Source: Flavobacterium sp. (GTDB lineage: Bacteria; Bacteroidota; Bacteroidia; Flavobacteriales; Flavobacteriaceae). From it: 64,000 bases of DNA. Under the pieces are notes generated by a model that worked only from the letters and a program-made list of their open reading frames with translations, was not told the origin of the DNA and made no database searches. Within the stretch, counting starts at the first letter, position 1, and every line of letters begins with the position of its first letter. The stretch spans positions 227,843-291,842 of the forward strand of contig JADGMX010000006.1 of the NCBI GenBank assembly GCA_015234525.1, written 5' to 3'. Shown piece after piece: positions 1 to 7,530 of the stretch. The position numbers and the translations under genes are program-made.

Positions 1-1
1 A

Positions 2-916
2 AAAGCAGATAAAGGACCTGCAGTTGCGGCGCTTCGCAAAAGATTGGTATTTGCCGGTGATTTGAAATCGGATTCCGGTAGCGATGTCTTTGACGACGAA
101 TTGCTCAAAGCCGTTAAAGCGTATCAAGAAAAGCAATATCTGAATGCCGATGGTGTTGCTGATGCCTCAATGATCAAAGAACTAAACATTCCGGTTGAAG
201 CGCGAATCAAAACCATTATCGTCAACATGGAGCGTTGCAGATGGTTGTCGCCCGAAATTTTTAAGACCGGCGAATTTATCTCGGTTAATATTCCGTCATA
301 CAAATTAATTTATGTCAGAGGAAAAAAACCGGTCCTGGTTTCAAACGTAGTGGTCGGAAAGGACATTCACAAAACCGTTGTTTTCTCGGGTAAAATCAGT
401 TATTTGGCTTTTAGTCCGTATTGGAACGTTCCAACATCAATCCTGGAGAAAGAGATTAAACCTGCCATTGAAAAAGATCCGGGTTATCTTGAAAAACACA
501 ACATGGAATGGGTCGATGAACGCGTACGTCAGAAACCGGGCGGAAACAATTCGCTTGGTCTGGTAAAATTCATGTTCCCGAATCAAAACAACATCTACTT
601 GCATGATAGTCCGGCGAAAAGCCTTTTCAACAAAGAAGAACGCGCCTTTAGCCACGGTTGCGTACGAGTGCAGAAAGCTCGCGAACTTGCTCAGATGATT
701 ATGAAAAACGATCAGGGCTGGAGCGCTTCTAAAGTAGATGAAGCAATGAACAAGGGTGAGGAGCAATCGGTGCCGCTTAAAACGAAAATTCCGGTTTACA
801 TTGCTTACTTTACCGCGATTGCCGATGATGACAGTGGAAACGTCAAATTCTTCGAAGACATTTATGAGCGAGATGAAAAACTCGCAAACATGCTCTATCA
901 GGAAGCAAAACAATAA
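2..916 (+). CDS. L,D-transpeptidase, YcbB/LdtD type (5' part outside the window)
   Basis: The reading frame is open from the first bases of the window, so the N-terminus lies to the left. What remains is the end of a peptidoglycan-binding region (helical, about the first 60 residues), followed by a YkuD catalytic domain. The active-site signature is visible: a histidine in YLHDSPAK, then SHGCVRV with the nucleophilic cysteine. Enzymes of this family make 3-3 crosslinks in peptidoglycan in the periplasm and are inhibited by carbapenems. The YcbB layout (PG-binding domain plus YkuD with an inserted lid segment) fits the sequence between residues 100 and 240 of the visible part. A terminator follows directly. 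The upstream half, including any signal peptide, cannot be judged here. Confidence 0.93.
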   Translation, partial: KADKGPAVAALRKRLVFAGDLKSDSGSDVFDDELLKAVKAYQEKQYLNADGVADASMIKELNIPVEARIKTIIVNMERCRWLSPEIFKTGEFISVNIPSYKLIYVRGKKPVLVSNVVVGKDIHKTVVFSGKISYLAFSPYWNVPTSILEKEIKPAIEKDPGYLEKHNMEWVDERVRQKPGGNNSLGLVKFMFPNQNNIYLHDSPAKSLFNKEERAFSHGCVRVQKARELAQMIMKNDQGWSASKVDEAMNKGEEQSVPLKTKIPVYIAYFTAIADDDSGNVKFFEDIYERDEKLANMLYQEAKQ

Positions 917-918
917 CC

Positions 919-950
919 AAAAACCGCCTCAACTTCGAGGCGGTTTTTTT
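919..950. terminator. Bidirectional intrinsic terminator
   Basis: The hairpin arms AACCGCCTC and GAGGCGGTT enclose a short loop and are flanked by an A run on the left and a T run on the right. It lies between two convergent genes (the transpeptidase and the M23 lipoprotein) and can stop transcription from both sides. Confidence 0.9.
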
Positions 951-2076
951 ATGTCTGTACAATGCTTTTATGTACAAAGCCTTTCACGCCCAATTCATTT
1001 ACAACATGAATCCAATCCTTGCTCTGACCCAAAACCAATAGTTTTTCACCTTGAATCAACGAGATAACGACATCCGACTTTTTATCCGGTGATACACGCA
1101 TATACGCTTTAGAAGGTTTCACGCGCAATTCAGCCTGCCCGAAAGCTGCCGGGAAATTTTTAGCGTTAAGCTTCGGAGAATTGTACACAAACGGTAGCGG
1201 GTTTACCGCCCCTCGAGATTTGTAAATTCCGAAGTGCAAGTGCGGCGGAGTCGTCCGCGCATTTCCGGTATTTCCGACAAATCCCAGCGTGTCGCCGGTT
1301 TTTACCCGGATGCCCGATGTTACCGCAACCGAATCAAGATGTGCGTAGTAAATCGAATTGCCGAACAAACCCGCACGCAGCCACACTTGTTTTCCGCCAA
1401 GGCCGCGCTCACCAGTAAAACTTACCGTGCCATCGGTGACTGCCACGACCGGAGTTCCGCGTTTGGCAAAAATATCAATGCCTTCGTGATTTCGCCGGCC
1501 GCCATCGCGCACGTCTGCCCAAAAACTTTGAATCGACGCGTTGCCCTTGCCCGCAACCGGGAAAGCGTATTGAGGCTGCGAATTAAAGCTAAAGAAAAAC
1601 GAACCGCTCGCGCCAATCTGCGGCTGAATGATCAATCGGTAATCGCCGCCATGTGGAGAGGCAAAGTATAGTTCGCTTTGGCCAAAACCCGAGGAAGCCA
1701 CAAGCGAATTCTGGCCGCCGCCAATTTCAAACAAATCAATGAATACGTGATGATTCGCCGAATCTTTACTGATATCAGCTTGAAGTGCTTCGCCGTCTTT
1801 CAGTGCAAACGTATAGCTGTAAACCAAATTTGCTGTCGGATTAAACGCGCCTTTTTCGCCGTAAGGCAAACGGATTGCGATGGTATCCGACTTGGCCCGG
1901 TCGAATGCCAAATCCCAACCACTGAAAATTGATTTATCGCTAAAATCGCGTTTGTAGATTTGTCTGGCCGATGGTTTTGTAATTGCGTCTTTAACCTTTG
2001 ATATTTCCGAGCACGACAAAACAAGAAATGCAATCGCGCAAAAGGTTAAAATATAGGTAGTTGCTTTTTTAATCAT
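949..2076 (-). CDS. M23 family metallopeptidase lipoprotein with C-terminal SH3 domain
   Basis: This is a 375-residue predicted lipoprotein. The signal peptide ends in VLSC with the lipid-modified cysteine at residue 22. Residues about 60-165 form a beta-rich domain of unknown role. The M23 (LytM) domain follows, with the zinc ligands visible in NHEGID and in HLHFG. The last 60 residues look like a bacterial SH3 domain, which usually binds peptidoglycan. The protein probably cuts peptide crosslinks in the cell wall while anchored in a membrane, most likely the outer membrane facing the periplasm. It is transcribed towards the transpeptidase and shares its terminator. Its upstream region is shared with the peroxidase gene and holds a degenerate repeat. 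Confidence 0.9.
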   Translation of the reverse strand: MIKKATTYILTFCAIAFLVLSCSEISKVKDAITKPSARQIYKRDFSDKSIFSGWDLAFDRAKSDTIAIRLPYGEKGAFNPTANLVYSYTFALKDGEALQADISKDSANHHVFIDLFEIGGGQNSLVASSGFGQSELYFASPHGGDYRLIIQPQIGASGSFFFSFNSQPQYAFPVAGKGNASIQSFWADVRDGGRRNHEGIDIFAKRGTPVVAVTDGTVSFTGERGLGGKQVWLRAGLFGNSIYYAHLDSVAVTSGIRVKTGDTLGFVGNTGNARTTPPHLHFGIYKSRGAVNPLPFVYNSPKLNAKNFPAAFGQAELRVKPSKAYMRVSPDKKSDVVISLIQGEKLLVLGQSKDWIHVVNELGVKGFVHKSIVQT

Positions 2077-2118
2077 GGTCGCCCGCCTTGCAGAAATTAT
2101 GCCACGACCCAGTATTTC

Positions 2119-2185
2119 GCATGAGCGATTGGCGCGGAAAGCCCGGAGCGATAGCGAGGACTTGAAGCAAAAGCGCGACGGCCAG
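2119..2185 (-). repeat. Degenerate copy of the dispersed structured element (GC-rich type)
   Basis: Read on the minus strand, this stretch has TGCTTCAAGTCC, a short hairpin, then GGGCTTTCCGCGCC, which matches the copies at 63445 and 16146. The 3' consensus CCATCCCTCACGCG is worn to CAATCGCTCATGCG. It lies in the 209-base divergent gap between the M23 lipoprotein and the peroxidase genes. Nothing else is recognisable in that gap. Confidence 0.5.
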
Positions 2186-2285
2186 TTACTTTGTCGAAAG
2201 TTTGTGAAATGTTTAAGGCCGGCATGCCCAAAATCGGCTGTAACTTTGACATTTATTCGCTAATTTTATCACTTAAACGCTACCC

Positions 2286-2864
2286 ATGAAACTGATTTTA
2301 ACCGCGATTTGCGCTGCTTTTTTCGTCCTCGGATGTACCGGTCAAAGTTCGCAGAAGTCCAAAAACACTACTAAAATGGCTGAAAATATCTATCAATTCA
2401 AAGTGACTGGCCTTGAAGGCGAAACCTTCGATTTTTCAACGCTTAAAGGGAAAAAAATCATGATCGTAAACACGGCTTCTAAATGTGGGCTGACGCCGCA
2501 ATACGAGGATTTGCAGGCAGTTTACGAGAAATATCGCGAGAAAGGTCTGGTAATTATCGGCTTTCCGGCAAATAATTTTAACGCTCAGGAACCTGGAACG
2601 AATGCGGATATTGCCACTTTTTGCCAACGAAATTACGGTGTGACTTTCCCGATGATGGAAAAAATTTCGGTAAAAGGCGACGACATGCACGAGGTTTATA
2701 AGTTTTTGACGCAGAAGAGTCGGAATGGTCACTCGGATTCGGAAGTGGAGTGGAATTTCCAAAAATACCTGATCGGCATTGACGGCAAACTCGAAAAAGT
2801 GATTGCGCCACGAACGTTGCCGAGCGATAGGGAAGTGATCGAGTGGATTGAAAACAAGGCGTAG
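2286..2864 (+). CDS. Glutathione peroxidase family protein, lipoprotein form
   Basis: A 192-residue peroxidase of the GPx/BtuE family with an N-terminal lipoprotein signal (VLGC, cysteine 17), so it probably acts in the periplasm bound to a membrane. The peroxidatic cysteine is C67 in NTASKCGLTPQY. The catalytic glutamine (Q101 in AQEPG) and the tryptophan in EWNFQKYL are present. The usual FPCNQF cysteine is alanine here (FPANNF, A95), but the cysteine that acts as resolving residue in thioredoxin-dependent members is kept (C113 in TFCQRN). It therefore most likely reduces peroxides with thioredoxin-like donors rather than glutathione. An inner methionine (residue 31) would give a cytosolic form, but the good lipobox argues for the longer start. 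Confidence 0.92.
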   Translation: MKLILTAICAAFFVLGCTGQSSQKSKNTTKMAENIYQFKVTGLEGETFDFSTLKGKKIMIVNTASKCGLTPQYEDLQAVYEKYREKGLVIIGFPANNFNAQEPGTNADIATFCQRNYGVTFPMMEKISVKGDDMHEVYKFLTQKSRNGHSDSEVEWNFQKYLIGIDGKLEKVIAPRTLPSDREVIEWIENKA

Positions 2865-2880
2865 GCTGCCGGTTTTTAGT

Positions 2881-2982
2881 AGCTGATCCGGCTGTGCGCT
2901 ATATCTTTTTTGCCTGATGTTTTCAAAATGCATCGAAAGTTGAAATTGCAAAAAAGGATGACGCTTCCATCCGGGCTAGGGC
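2881..2982 (+). repeat. Structured intergenic element, copy A
   Basis: On the plus strand this reads AGC, four bases, CCGG, the core GCGCTATATCTTTTTTGCC, a variable hairpin tip, GCAAAAAAGGATGACGCTTCCATC, then CCGG and GCTAGGG, where the two CCGG blocks and AGC/GCT can pair. It starts 16 bases after the peroxidase stop codon. Its right end overlaps the last codons of the convergent acetyltransferase and supplies that gene's TAG stop (2976-2978 on the minus strand). Confidence 0.8.
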
Positions 2983-3497
2983 TTTATTGGTGATTTTGGC
3001 TCTTTGAGATTCAATTGCATCAATGTCATATCGAGCCAACGACCAAATTTAAATCCGACCTCCCGAATCGTCCCGCAAGAAACAAATCCGAACCCCTGGT
3101 GAAACTTGATGCTCGATGAGTTATCGGCATCGATGCAACCAATCATCACGTGATAGTTCTGGGCTGTTGCAATTGAAATTAATTCGGTTAACAGCATCTT
3201 GCCAATTCCTTGTTGCTGAAATCCGTCTTTGACATAAACCGAATGCTCGATGGTCGGGTTAAACGCGGCTTTTTCGCGAAAAGTCCCATAAGTCCCGAAA
3301 CCGACGATTTCAGATCCGAAATCAGCTACCAATACAGGGAAATTTTTCAAAGCTTTATCGGCAAACCACGATTGTTGCATCTGAAGGGTACGCGGTTCAT
3401 AATCGTAAATTGCAGTCGAATGTTCGATAGCGTGATTGACGATCGCTAAAATTTGGCTGAGGTCCTCAGATTTGGCAGGCCGTATGGTGTAGTTCAT
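2976..3497 (-). CDS. GNAT acetyltransferase, phosphinothricin acetyltransferase-like
   Basis: A 173-residue single-domain GNAT protein. The start IRPAKSEDLSQILAIVNHAIEHSTAIYDYEPRT (split here: IRPAKSEDL and STAIYDYEPRT) and the acetyl-CoA loop QQQGIGKMLL are typical of the Pat/Bar and YncA group. The late motif FHQGFGFVSCGTIREVG also fits this group. Members acetylate small amines such as phosphinothricin, methionine sulfone or methionine sulfoximine; the true substrate cannot be told from sequence. The final residues (PIKP and stop) are encoded by or abut structured element A, so the natural C-terminus may have been reshaped by insertion of that element. Confidence 0.85.
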   Translation of the reverse strand: MNYTIRPAKSEDLSQILAIVNHAIEHSTAIYDYEPRTLQMQQSWFADKALKNFPVLVADFGSEIVGFGTYGTFREKAAFNPTIEHSVYVKDGFQQQGIGKMLLTELISIATAQNYHVMIGCIDADNSSSIKFHQGFGFVSCGTIREVGFKFGRWLDMTLMQLNLKEPKSPIKP

Positions 3498-3570
3498 CTA
3501 TTTTTTTAACGGATTGCCAAATATAACAACATTGGCAGTTGATTCGTGCTGTAATTAGGCTTTCGAGTGT

Positions 3571-3578
3571 TAATTTTG
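3571..3578 (+). promoter_or_regulatory. -7 box of the menD promoter
   Basis: TAATTTTG matches the Bacteroidota primary sigma factor -7 consensus TAnnTTTG and lies 22 bases before the menD start codon. No clear -33 TTG is seen at the usual spacing. Confidence 0.6.
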
Positions 3579-3600
3579 CAACAGCATTTGCCTAAAAAAT

Positions 3601-5259
3601 ATGATTTTACCAAAGATACCGCTTGCTCAAAGCATTATTCAGATTTGTCTTGCTAAAGGATTACGCGACATTGTTATTTGTCCGGGTTCCCGAAACGCGC
3701 CGCTTACTATTGGTTTTACCGGCAACCCCGAATTTACCTGTTACAGCATTGCCGATGAGCGTTGTGCGGCGTTCTTTGCAATGGGAATTGCGCAGCAAAA
3801 AAAGAAACCTGTTGCCGTTGTTTGTACTTCGGGATCGGCGGTGCTGAATTTTTATCCCGCGGTTGCAGAGGCTTTTTATAGCCAAATTCCGCTTGTGGTA
3901 ATTTCGGCAGATCGTCCGCCGGAGAAGATCGATATTGGTGACGGGCAAACCATCCGACAACAAAACGTTCTGGAAAATCATACACTTTACAATGCGAATT
4001 TAACTCCAAATGCATCGCCTGAGAATGATTTGCGGATTAATGAAGCGATCAACGCGTCATTTTTAAAGTCGGGTCCGGTTCATATTAATGCGCCATTTGA
4101 AGAGCCTTTGTATGAAACTACCCGGGAAAGATTGGTTGATCCCGCGATAAAACCGGTACAGAAGAATCGGAAGAAACTCGCACCCGAGGATGTGATGAAT
4201 TTATCCAATACGTGGAACAAGGCAAAAAGAAAACTGATATTGATCGGTGTAAACGCGCCGCAGACGATTTCGGCCGAAGTTATTGCTAAGCTTGCCGAAG
4301 ATCCTTCGCTGGTTGTAATGACCGAAACCACATCGAATATAAATCATCCGCAATTTATCGGCAATATTGATCGTATCATTACTCCGATGAGCGACGCCGA
4401 CTTTGAAAAGATAAAACCGGAAATTCTGGTAACTTTAGGAGGAATGGTGGTTTCGAAGCGCGTTAAAAAATTCCTGCGAACATTCGGGCCTCAGCAACAC
4501 TGGCACATTGACCCGCTGCGGGCTTACGATACATACGGCTGTTTAACATCGCATTTCAAAGTTGAGCCGGCAGATTTTTTTGGTCAGTTGTTGCCATTTG
4601 TAAATCCAGTTGCGAGCAATTATCAGAAAGAAGTGGTTCGCATCAAAGAATTGCGTCAGGCAAAACACAATCAATTTGTGAGTAAAGCGCCGTTTTCAGA
4701 TTTTACGGTTTTCGACCGGATCTTGCGCAGCTTGCCAACGGATTTGCATCTTCATGTTGGAAATAGTGCGCCAATCCGGTATGCTCAATTATTTGACATC
4801 GATCAAAGTATCGAACTTTTCAGTAATCGCGGGACAAGCGGAATCGACGGCAGCACCTCAACCGCAATCGGAAGTGCCGTCGGAAGCAAAAAACCAACGA
4901 TGATCATTACCGGCGATATTAGCTTTTTCTACGACAGTAATGCGCTGTGGAATTCCTACATCCCCAAAGATTTTAAAATAATCATCATCAATAACGGTGG
5001 CGGCGGCATTTTTAGGATTTTGCCGGGTCATAAGGAGAATGATGTTTTTAATACGTATTTTGAAACTTCGCATGCGATGACCGCCGAGCACCTTGCGCGA
5101 ATGTATCAGTTCGACTATTTTTCGGCTGCAGATATTGCGAGTTTAGACGAGAAACTGCCTGAATTTTTCAAGCATAACGAATCGCCTGCAATCCTGGAGA
5201 TATTTACGCCAACAAAGATAAATGACACCGTACTATCTGAATATTTCCAGCAACTTTAG
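3601..5259 (+). CDS. menD: MenD, SEPHCHC synthase
   Basis: 2-Succinyl-5-enolpyruvyl-6-hydroxy-3-cyclohexene-1-carboxylate synthase joins 2-oxoglutarate to isochorismate using thiamine diphosphate, the committed step to menaquinone. The 552 residues match the family length. The N-terminal Pyr domain shows CPGSRNAPLTIGF and the activating glutamate in SIADERCAAFFAMG. The C-terminal PP domain carries the cofactor motif beginning GDISFFYD and ending IIINNGGGGIF, with flanking substrate residues SNRGTSGIDGSTSTAIG. It opens a cluster that also holds menB, menA and menC. MenF, which often precedes menD, is not in the window. Confidence 0.97.
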   Translation: MILPKIPLAQSIIQICLAKGLRDIVICPGSRNAPLTIGFTGNPEFTCYSIADERCAAFFAMGIAQQKKKPVAVVCTSGSAVLNFYPAVAEAFYSQIPLVVISADRPPEKIDIGDGQTIRQQNVLENHTLYNANLTPNASPENDLRINEAINASFLKSGPVHINAPFEEPLYETTRERLVDPAIKPVQKNRKKLAPEDVMNLSNTWNKAKRKLILIGVNAPQTISAEVIAKLAEDPSLVVMTETTSNINHPQFIGNIDRIITPMSDADFEKIKPEILVTLGGMVVSKRVKKFLRTFGPQQHWHIDPLRAYDTYGCLTSHFKVEPADFFGQLLPFVNPVASNYQKEVVRIKELRQAKHNQFVSKAPFSDFTVFDRILRSLPTDLHLHVGNSAPIRYAQLFDIDQSIELFSNRGTSGIDGSTSTAIGSAVGSKKPTMIITGDISFFYDSNALWNSYIPKDFKIIIINNGGGGIFRILPGHKENDVFNTYFETSHAMTAEHLARMYQFDYFSAADIASLDEKLPEFFKHNESPAILEIFTPTKINDTVLSEYFQQL

Positions 5260-5302
5260 TTTCTTGGGCATTCTTTGTACATTTACTCGATAGTTTACCA
5301 TC

Positions 5303-6148
5303 ATGATTGAAATAGGAAAAGACAATACGCTTACCATTTTACGCGACACAAAAGTCGGTTTGTTCTTAGGTACTGAAGACAAAACTGCAGAGGTTTTGTT
5401 GCCAAATAAATACGTGCCGAAAAAATTTGAAATCGGCGAAAAAATTACTGTTTTTGTCTATCTCGATCACGAAGAACGTCCGGTTGCAACTACGCTTGAA
5501 CCGTATATTTACATTAATGAGTTTGCCTTATTGCGAGTTAATTATACCAATCATTTTGGCGCCTTTTTAGACTGGGGACTTGAAAAAGACCTTTTTGTGC
5601 CTTTTAGTGAGCAGGCGCGTCCGATGGAAAAAGGAAAACGATACCTGGTTTATATGTACTTGGACGAAAAGTCGAACCGGCTTGTGGCTTCAAGCAAAAC
5701 CAACCGTTTTCTGAATAATGACGAAATAAAACTCAATCAATTTGATGAGGTCGATTTGATTATTTCGCACATTACAGATGCCGGCATAAACGTCATTGTT
5801 AACGAAACTTATAAAGGTTTGCTCTACAAGGATGAGGTTTACGACGATGCGATTAAGCCCGGTGACCGCATGATTGGTTATGTGAAAAATATCCGTCCCG
5901 ATAATAAGTTGGATATTATGCTTCAAAAACCGGGATACGAAAATGTCGAACCCAATGCCGAGAAAATTCTGGATGAGCTTCGTGCCAATCGCGGATTTCT
6001 GCGCCTGAACGACGACTCGCATCCTGAAGACATCAAAACGGTGCTGAAAATGAGTAAAAAGACTTTTAAGAAAGCGATCGGAGCTTTATACAAAGAAAAA
6101 GTAATCGACATCAAACCTGACGGAATTTACCTTATAAAAAACGATTAA
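5303..6148 (+). CDS. cvfB: CvfB-family S1 RNA-binding protein
   Basis: A 281-residue protein of the CvfB/YitL family. It has successive S1-like beta-barrel domains (about residues 1-65, 70-135 and 145-215), with the RNA-binding style GAFLDWGLEKDLFVPFSEQ in the second, and a C-terminal winged helix (about 225-281, KKTFKKAIGALYKEKVI). CvfB in Staphylococcus affects virulence gene expression through RNA binding; its role in Bacteroidota is not established. It sits between menD and menB with short gaps (43 and 17 bases), so it is probably co-transcribed with the menaquinone genes although it has no known part in that pathway. Confidence 0.88.
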   Translation: MIEIGKDNTLTILRDTKVGLFLGTEDKTAEVLLPNKYVPKKFEIGEKITVFVYLDHEERPVATTLEPYIYINEFALLRVNYTNHFGAFLDWGLEKDLFVPFSEQARPMEKGKRYLVYMYLDEKSNRLVASSKTNRFLNNDEIKLNQFDEVDLIISHITDAGINVIVNETYKGLLYKDEVYDDAIKPGDRMIGYVKNIRPDNKLDIMLQKPGYENVEPNAEKILDELRANRGFLRLNDDSHPEDIKTVLKMSKKTFKKAIGALYKEKVIDIKPDGIYLIKND

Positions 6149-6165
6149 GATCAAATAAACCTACT

Positions 6166-7005
6166 ATGTCCGAGATTAACTGGATTGTTGCCAAAGAATT
6201 TGAAGATATTACCTATAAAAAATGCAATGGTGTTGCCAGAATAGCATTTAACCGACCAGATGTTCGCAACGCTTTCAGGCCAAAAACGACATCAGAATTG
6301 TATCAGGCCTTTTACGACGCTCAGGAAGACACTTCGATTGGAGTTGTGCTTTTATCTGCTGAAGGTCCGTCGTCAAAAGATGGCGTTTACTCGTTTTGCA
6401 GTGGCGGCGATCAAAAGGCGAGAGGCCATCAAGGGTATGTTGGCGAAGACGGAATGCACAGATTGAACATTCTTGAAGTTCAACGACTAATCAGATTTAT
6501 GCCGAAAGCAGTAATTGCAGTGGTTCCCGGCTGGGCTGTGGGTGGTGGTCATAGCCTTCATGTGGTCTGCGACCTGACGCTTGCCAGTAAAGAACATGCG
6601 ATTTTTAAACAAACCGATGCTGATGTGACCAGTTTCGACGGAGGTTATGGTTCAGCATATCTTGCAAAAATGGTCGGACAAAAAAAGGCACGCGAAATCT
6701 TTTTCCTTGGCCGAAATTACTCGGCCGATGAAGCTTTTCAAATGGGAATGGTAAATGCGGTGATTCCGCACGCCGAACTCGAACAAACCGCATACGAATG
6801 GGCGCAGGAAATTCTTGCGAAATCGCCAACATCGATCAAAATGCTCAAATTTGCAATGAATCTGACGGATGACGGAATGGTTGGACAGCAGGTTTTTGCC
6901 GGTGAAGCAACCAGACTTGCATACATGACCGACGAAGCAAAAGAAGGACGGGATGCTTTTTTGGAAAAGCGCAAACCGAATTTTGAAAAGAAATGGCTTC
7001 CTTAA
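6166..7005 (+). CDS. menB: MenB, 1,4-dihydroxy-2-naphthoyl-CoA synthase
   Basis: A crotonase-fold enzyme that closes the ring of o-succinylbenzoyl-CoA to give DHNA-CoA. The 279 residues show the MenB marks: RIAFNRPDVRNAFRPKT near the N-terminus, FCSGGDQKARG with the oxyanion-hole region, VVPGWAVGGGHSL, the DVTSFDGGYGSAYLAKMVGQKKAREI block and the C-terminal KRKPNFEKKWLP ending. The VTSFDGG aspartate and downstream tyrosine region belong to the active site. It lies 17 bases after cvfB and 9 bases before a PH-domain gene, in the same direction. Confidence 0.96.
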   Translation: MSEINWIVAKEFEDITYKKCNGVARIAFNRPDVRNAFRPKTTSELYQAFYDAQEDTSIGVVLLSAEGPSSKDGVYSFCSGGDQKARGHQGYVGEDGMHRLNILEVQRLIRFMPKAVIAVVPGWAVGGGHSLHVVCDLTLASKEHAIFKQTDADVTSFDGGYGSAYLAKMVGQKKAREIFFLGRNYSADEAFQMGMVNAVIPHAELEQTAYEWAQEILAKSPTSIKMLKFAMNLTDDGMVGQQVFAGEATRLAYMTDEAKEGRDAFLEKRKPNFEKKWLP

Positions 7006-7014
7006 ACTAATCAC

Positions 7015-7530
7015 GTGGAAAACTTTACAAATCCTGTTATTGATACTTCTTCGCTTCCGCGGTATGAAGAGGTCGAATTCACAAAACTGCATTCCGGCTA
7101 CTGGAAAGTATTGATGCTCAGTGCAGCAACCGTTTTTCTGATATTGGGAATTGTGATCACCCTTGCACTGATTTTTATAGAAGAACTTACTCCGAGCGCC
7201 ATTCCAATTGTTGTGGGATTTCTGCTGATTATCATCATATCTGTGATTTGTAGTCGGGTGAGTTTTCTCAAAAAAGCATATGCCTTTCGAAATCACGATG
7301 TATTGTTGCGAAGCGGGATTTTTGCAACTAAAACAACGATTATCCCTTACAATCGCGTCCAGCATGTAGCATTGCATGAAGGTATGTATTCGCGGATGTT
7401 GGGTTTAGCTTCAATCGAGGTTTTTACCGCCGGCGGAAGCAGCAGCGACATCACGATTCCGGGTTTAAAAAAGGATCATGCTGAAGATATCAAACAACTG
7501 TTGATGGGCAAAATTCAAAAACAATTGTGA
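7015..7530 (+). CDS. Bacterial PH-domain membrane protein (YdbS-like)
   Basis: A 171-residue protein with two adjacent membrane segments (about residues 38-62 and 65-85) followed by one bacterial PH (bPH2) domain, with the typical phrase GIFATKTTIIPYNRVQHV and the later ASIEVFTAGGSSSDITIPGL. The start is GTG, ten bases behind menB; no ATG fits. The downstream gene begins inside its stop codon, so the pair is co-translated. YdbS/YdbT pairs exist in Bacillus, where they have been linked to antimicrobial peptide resistance; the molecular role is unknown. I infer a membrane-bound complex of the two proteins. Confidence 0.85.
   Translation: MENFTNPVIDTSSLPRYEEVEFTKLHSGYWKVLMLSAATVFLILGIVITLALIFIEELTPSAIPIVVGFLLIIIISVICSRVSFLKKAYAFRNHDVLLRSGIFATKTTIIPYNRVQHVALHEGMYSRMLGLASIEVFTAGGSSSDITIPGLKKDHAEDIKQLLMGKIQKQL

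Noticed and set aside
437..913. 158-codon minus-strand frame under the L,D-transpeptidase
   Set aside because: It lies wholly inside a firmly identified gene on the other strand and its translation resembles no protein family.
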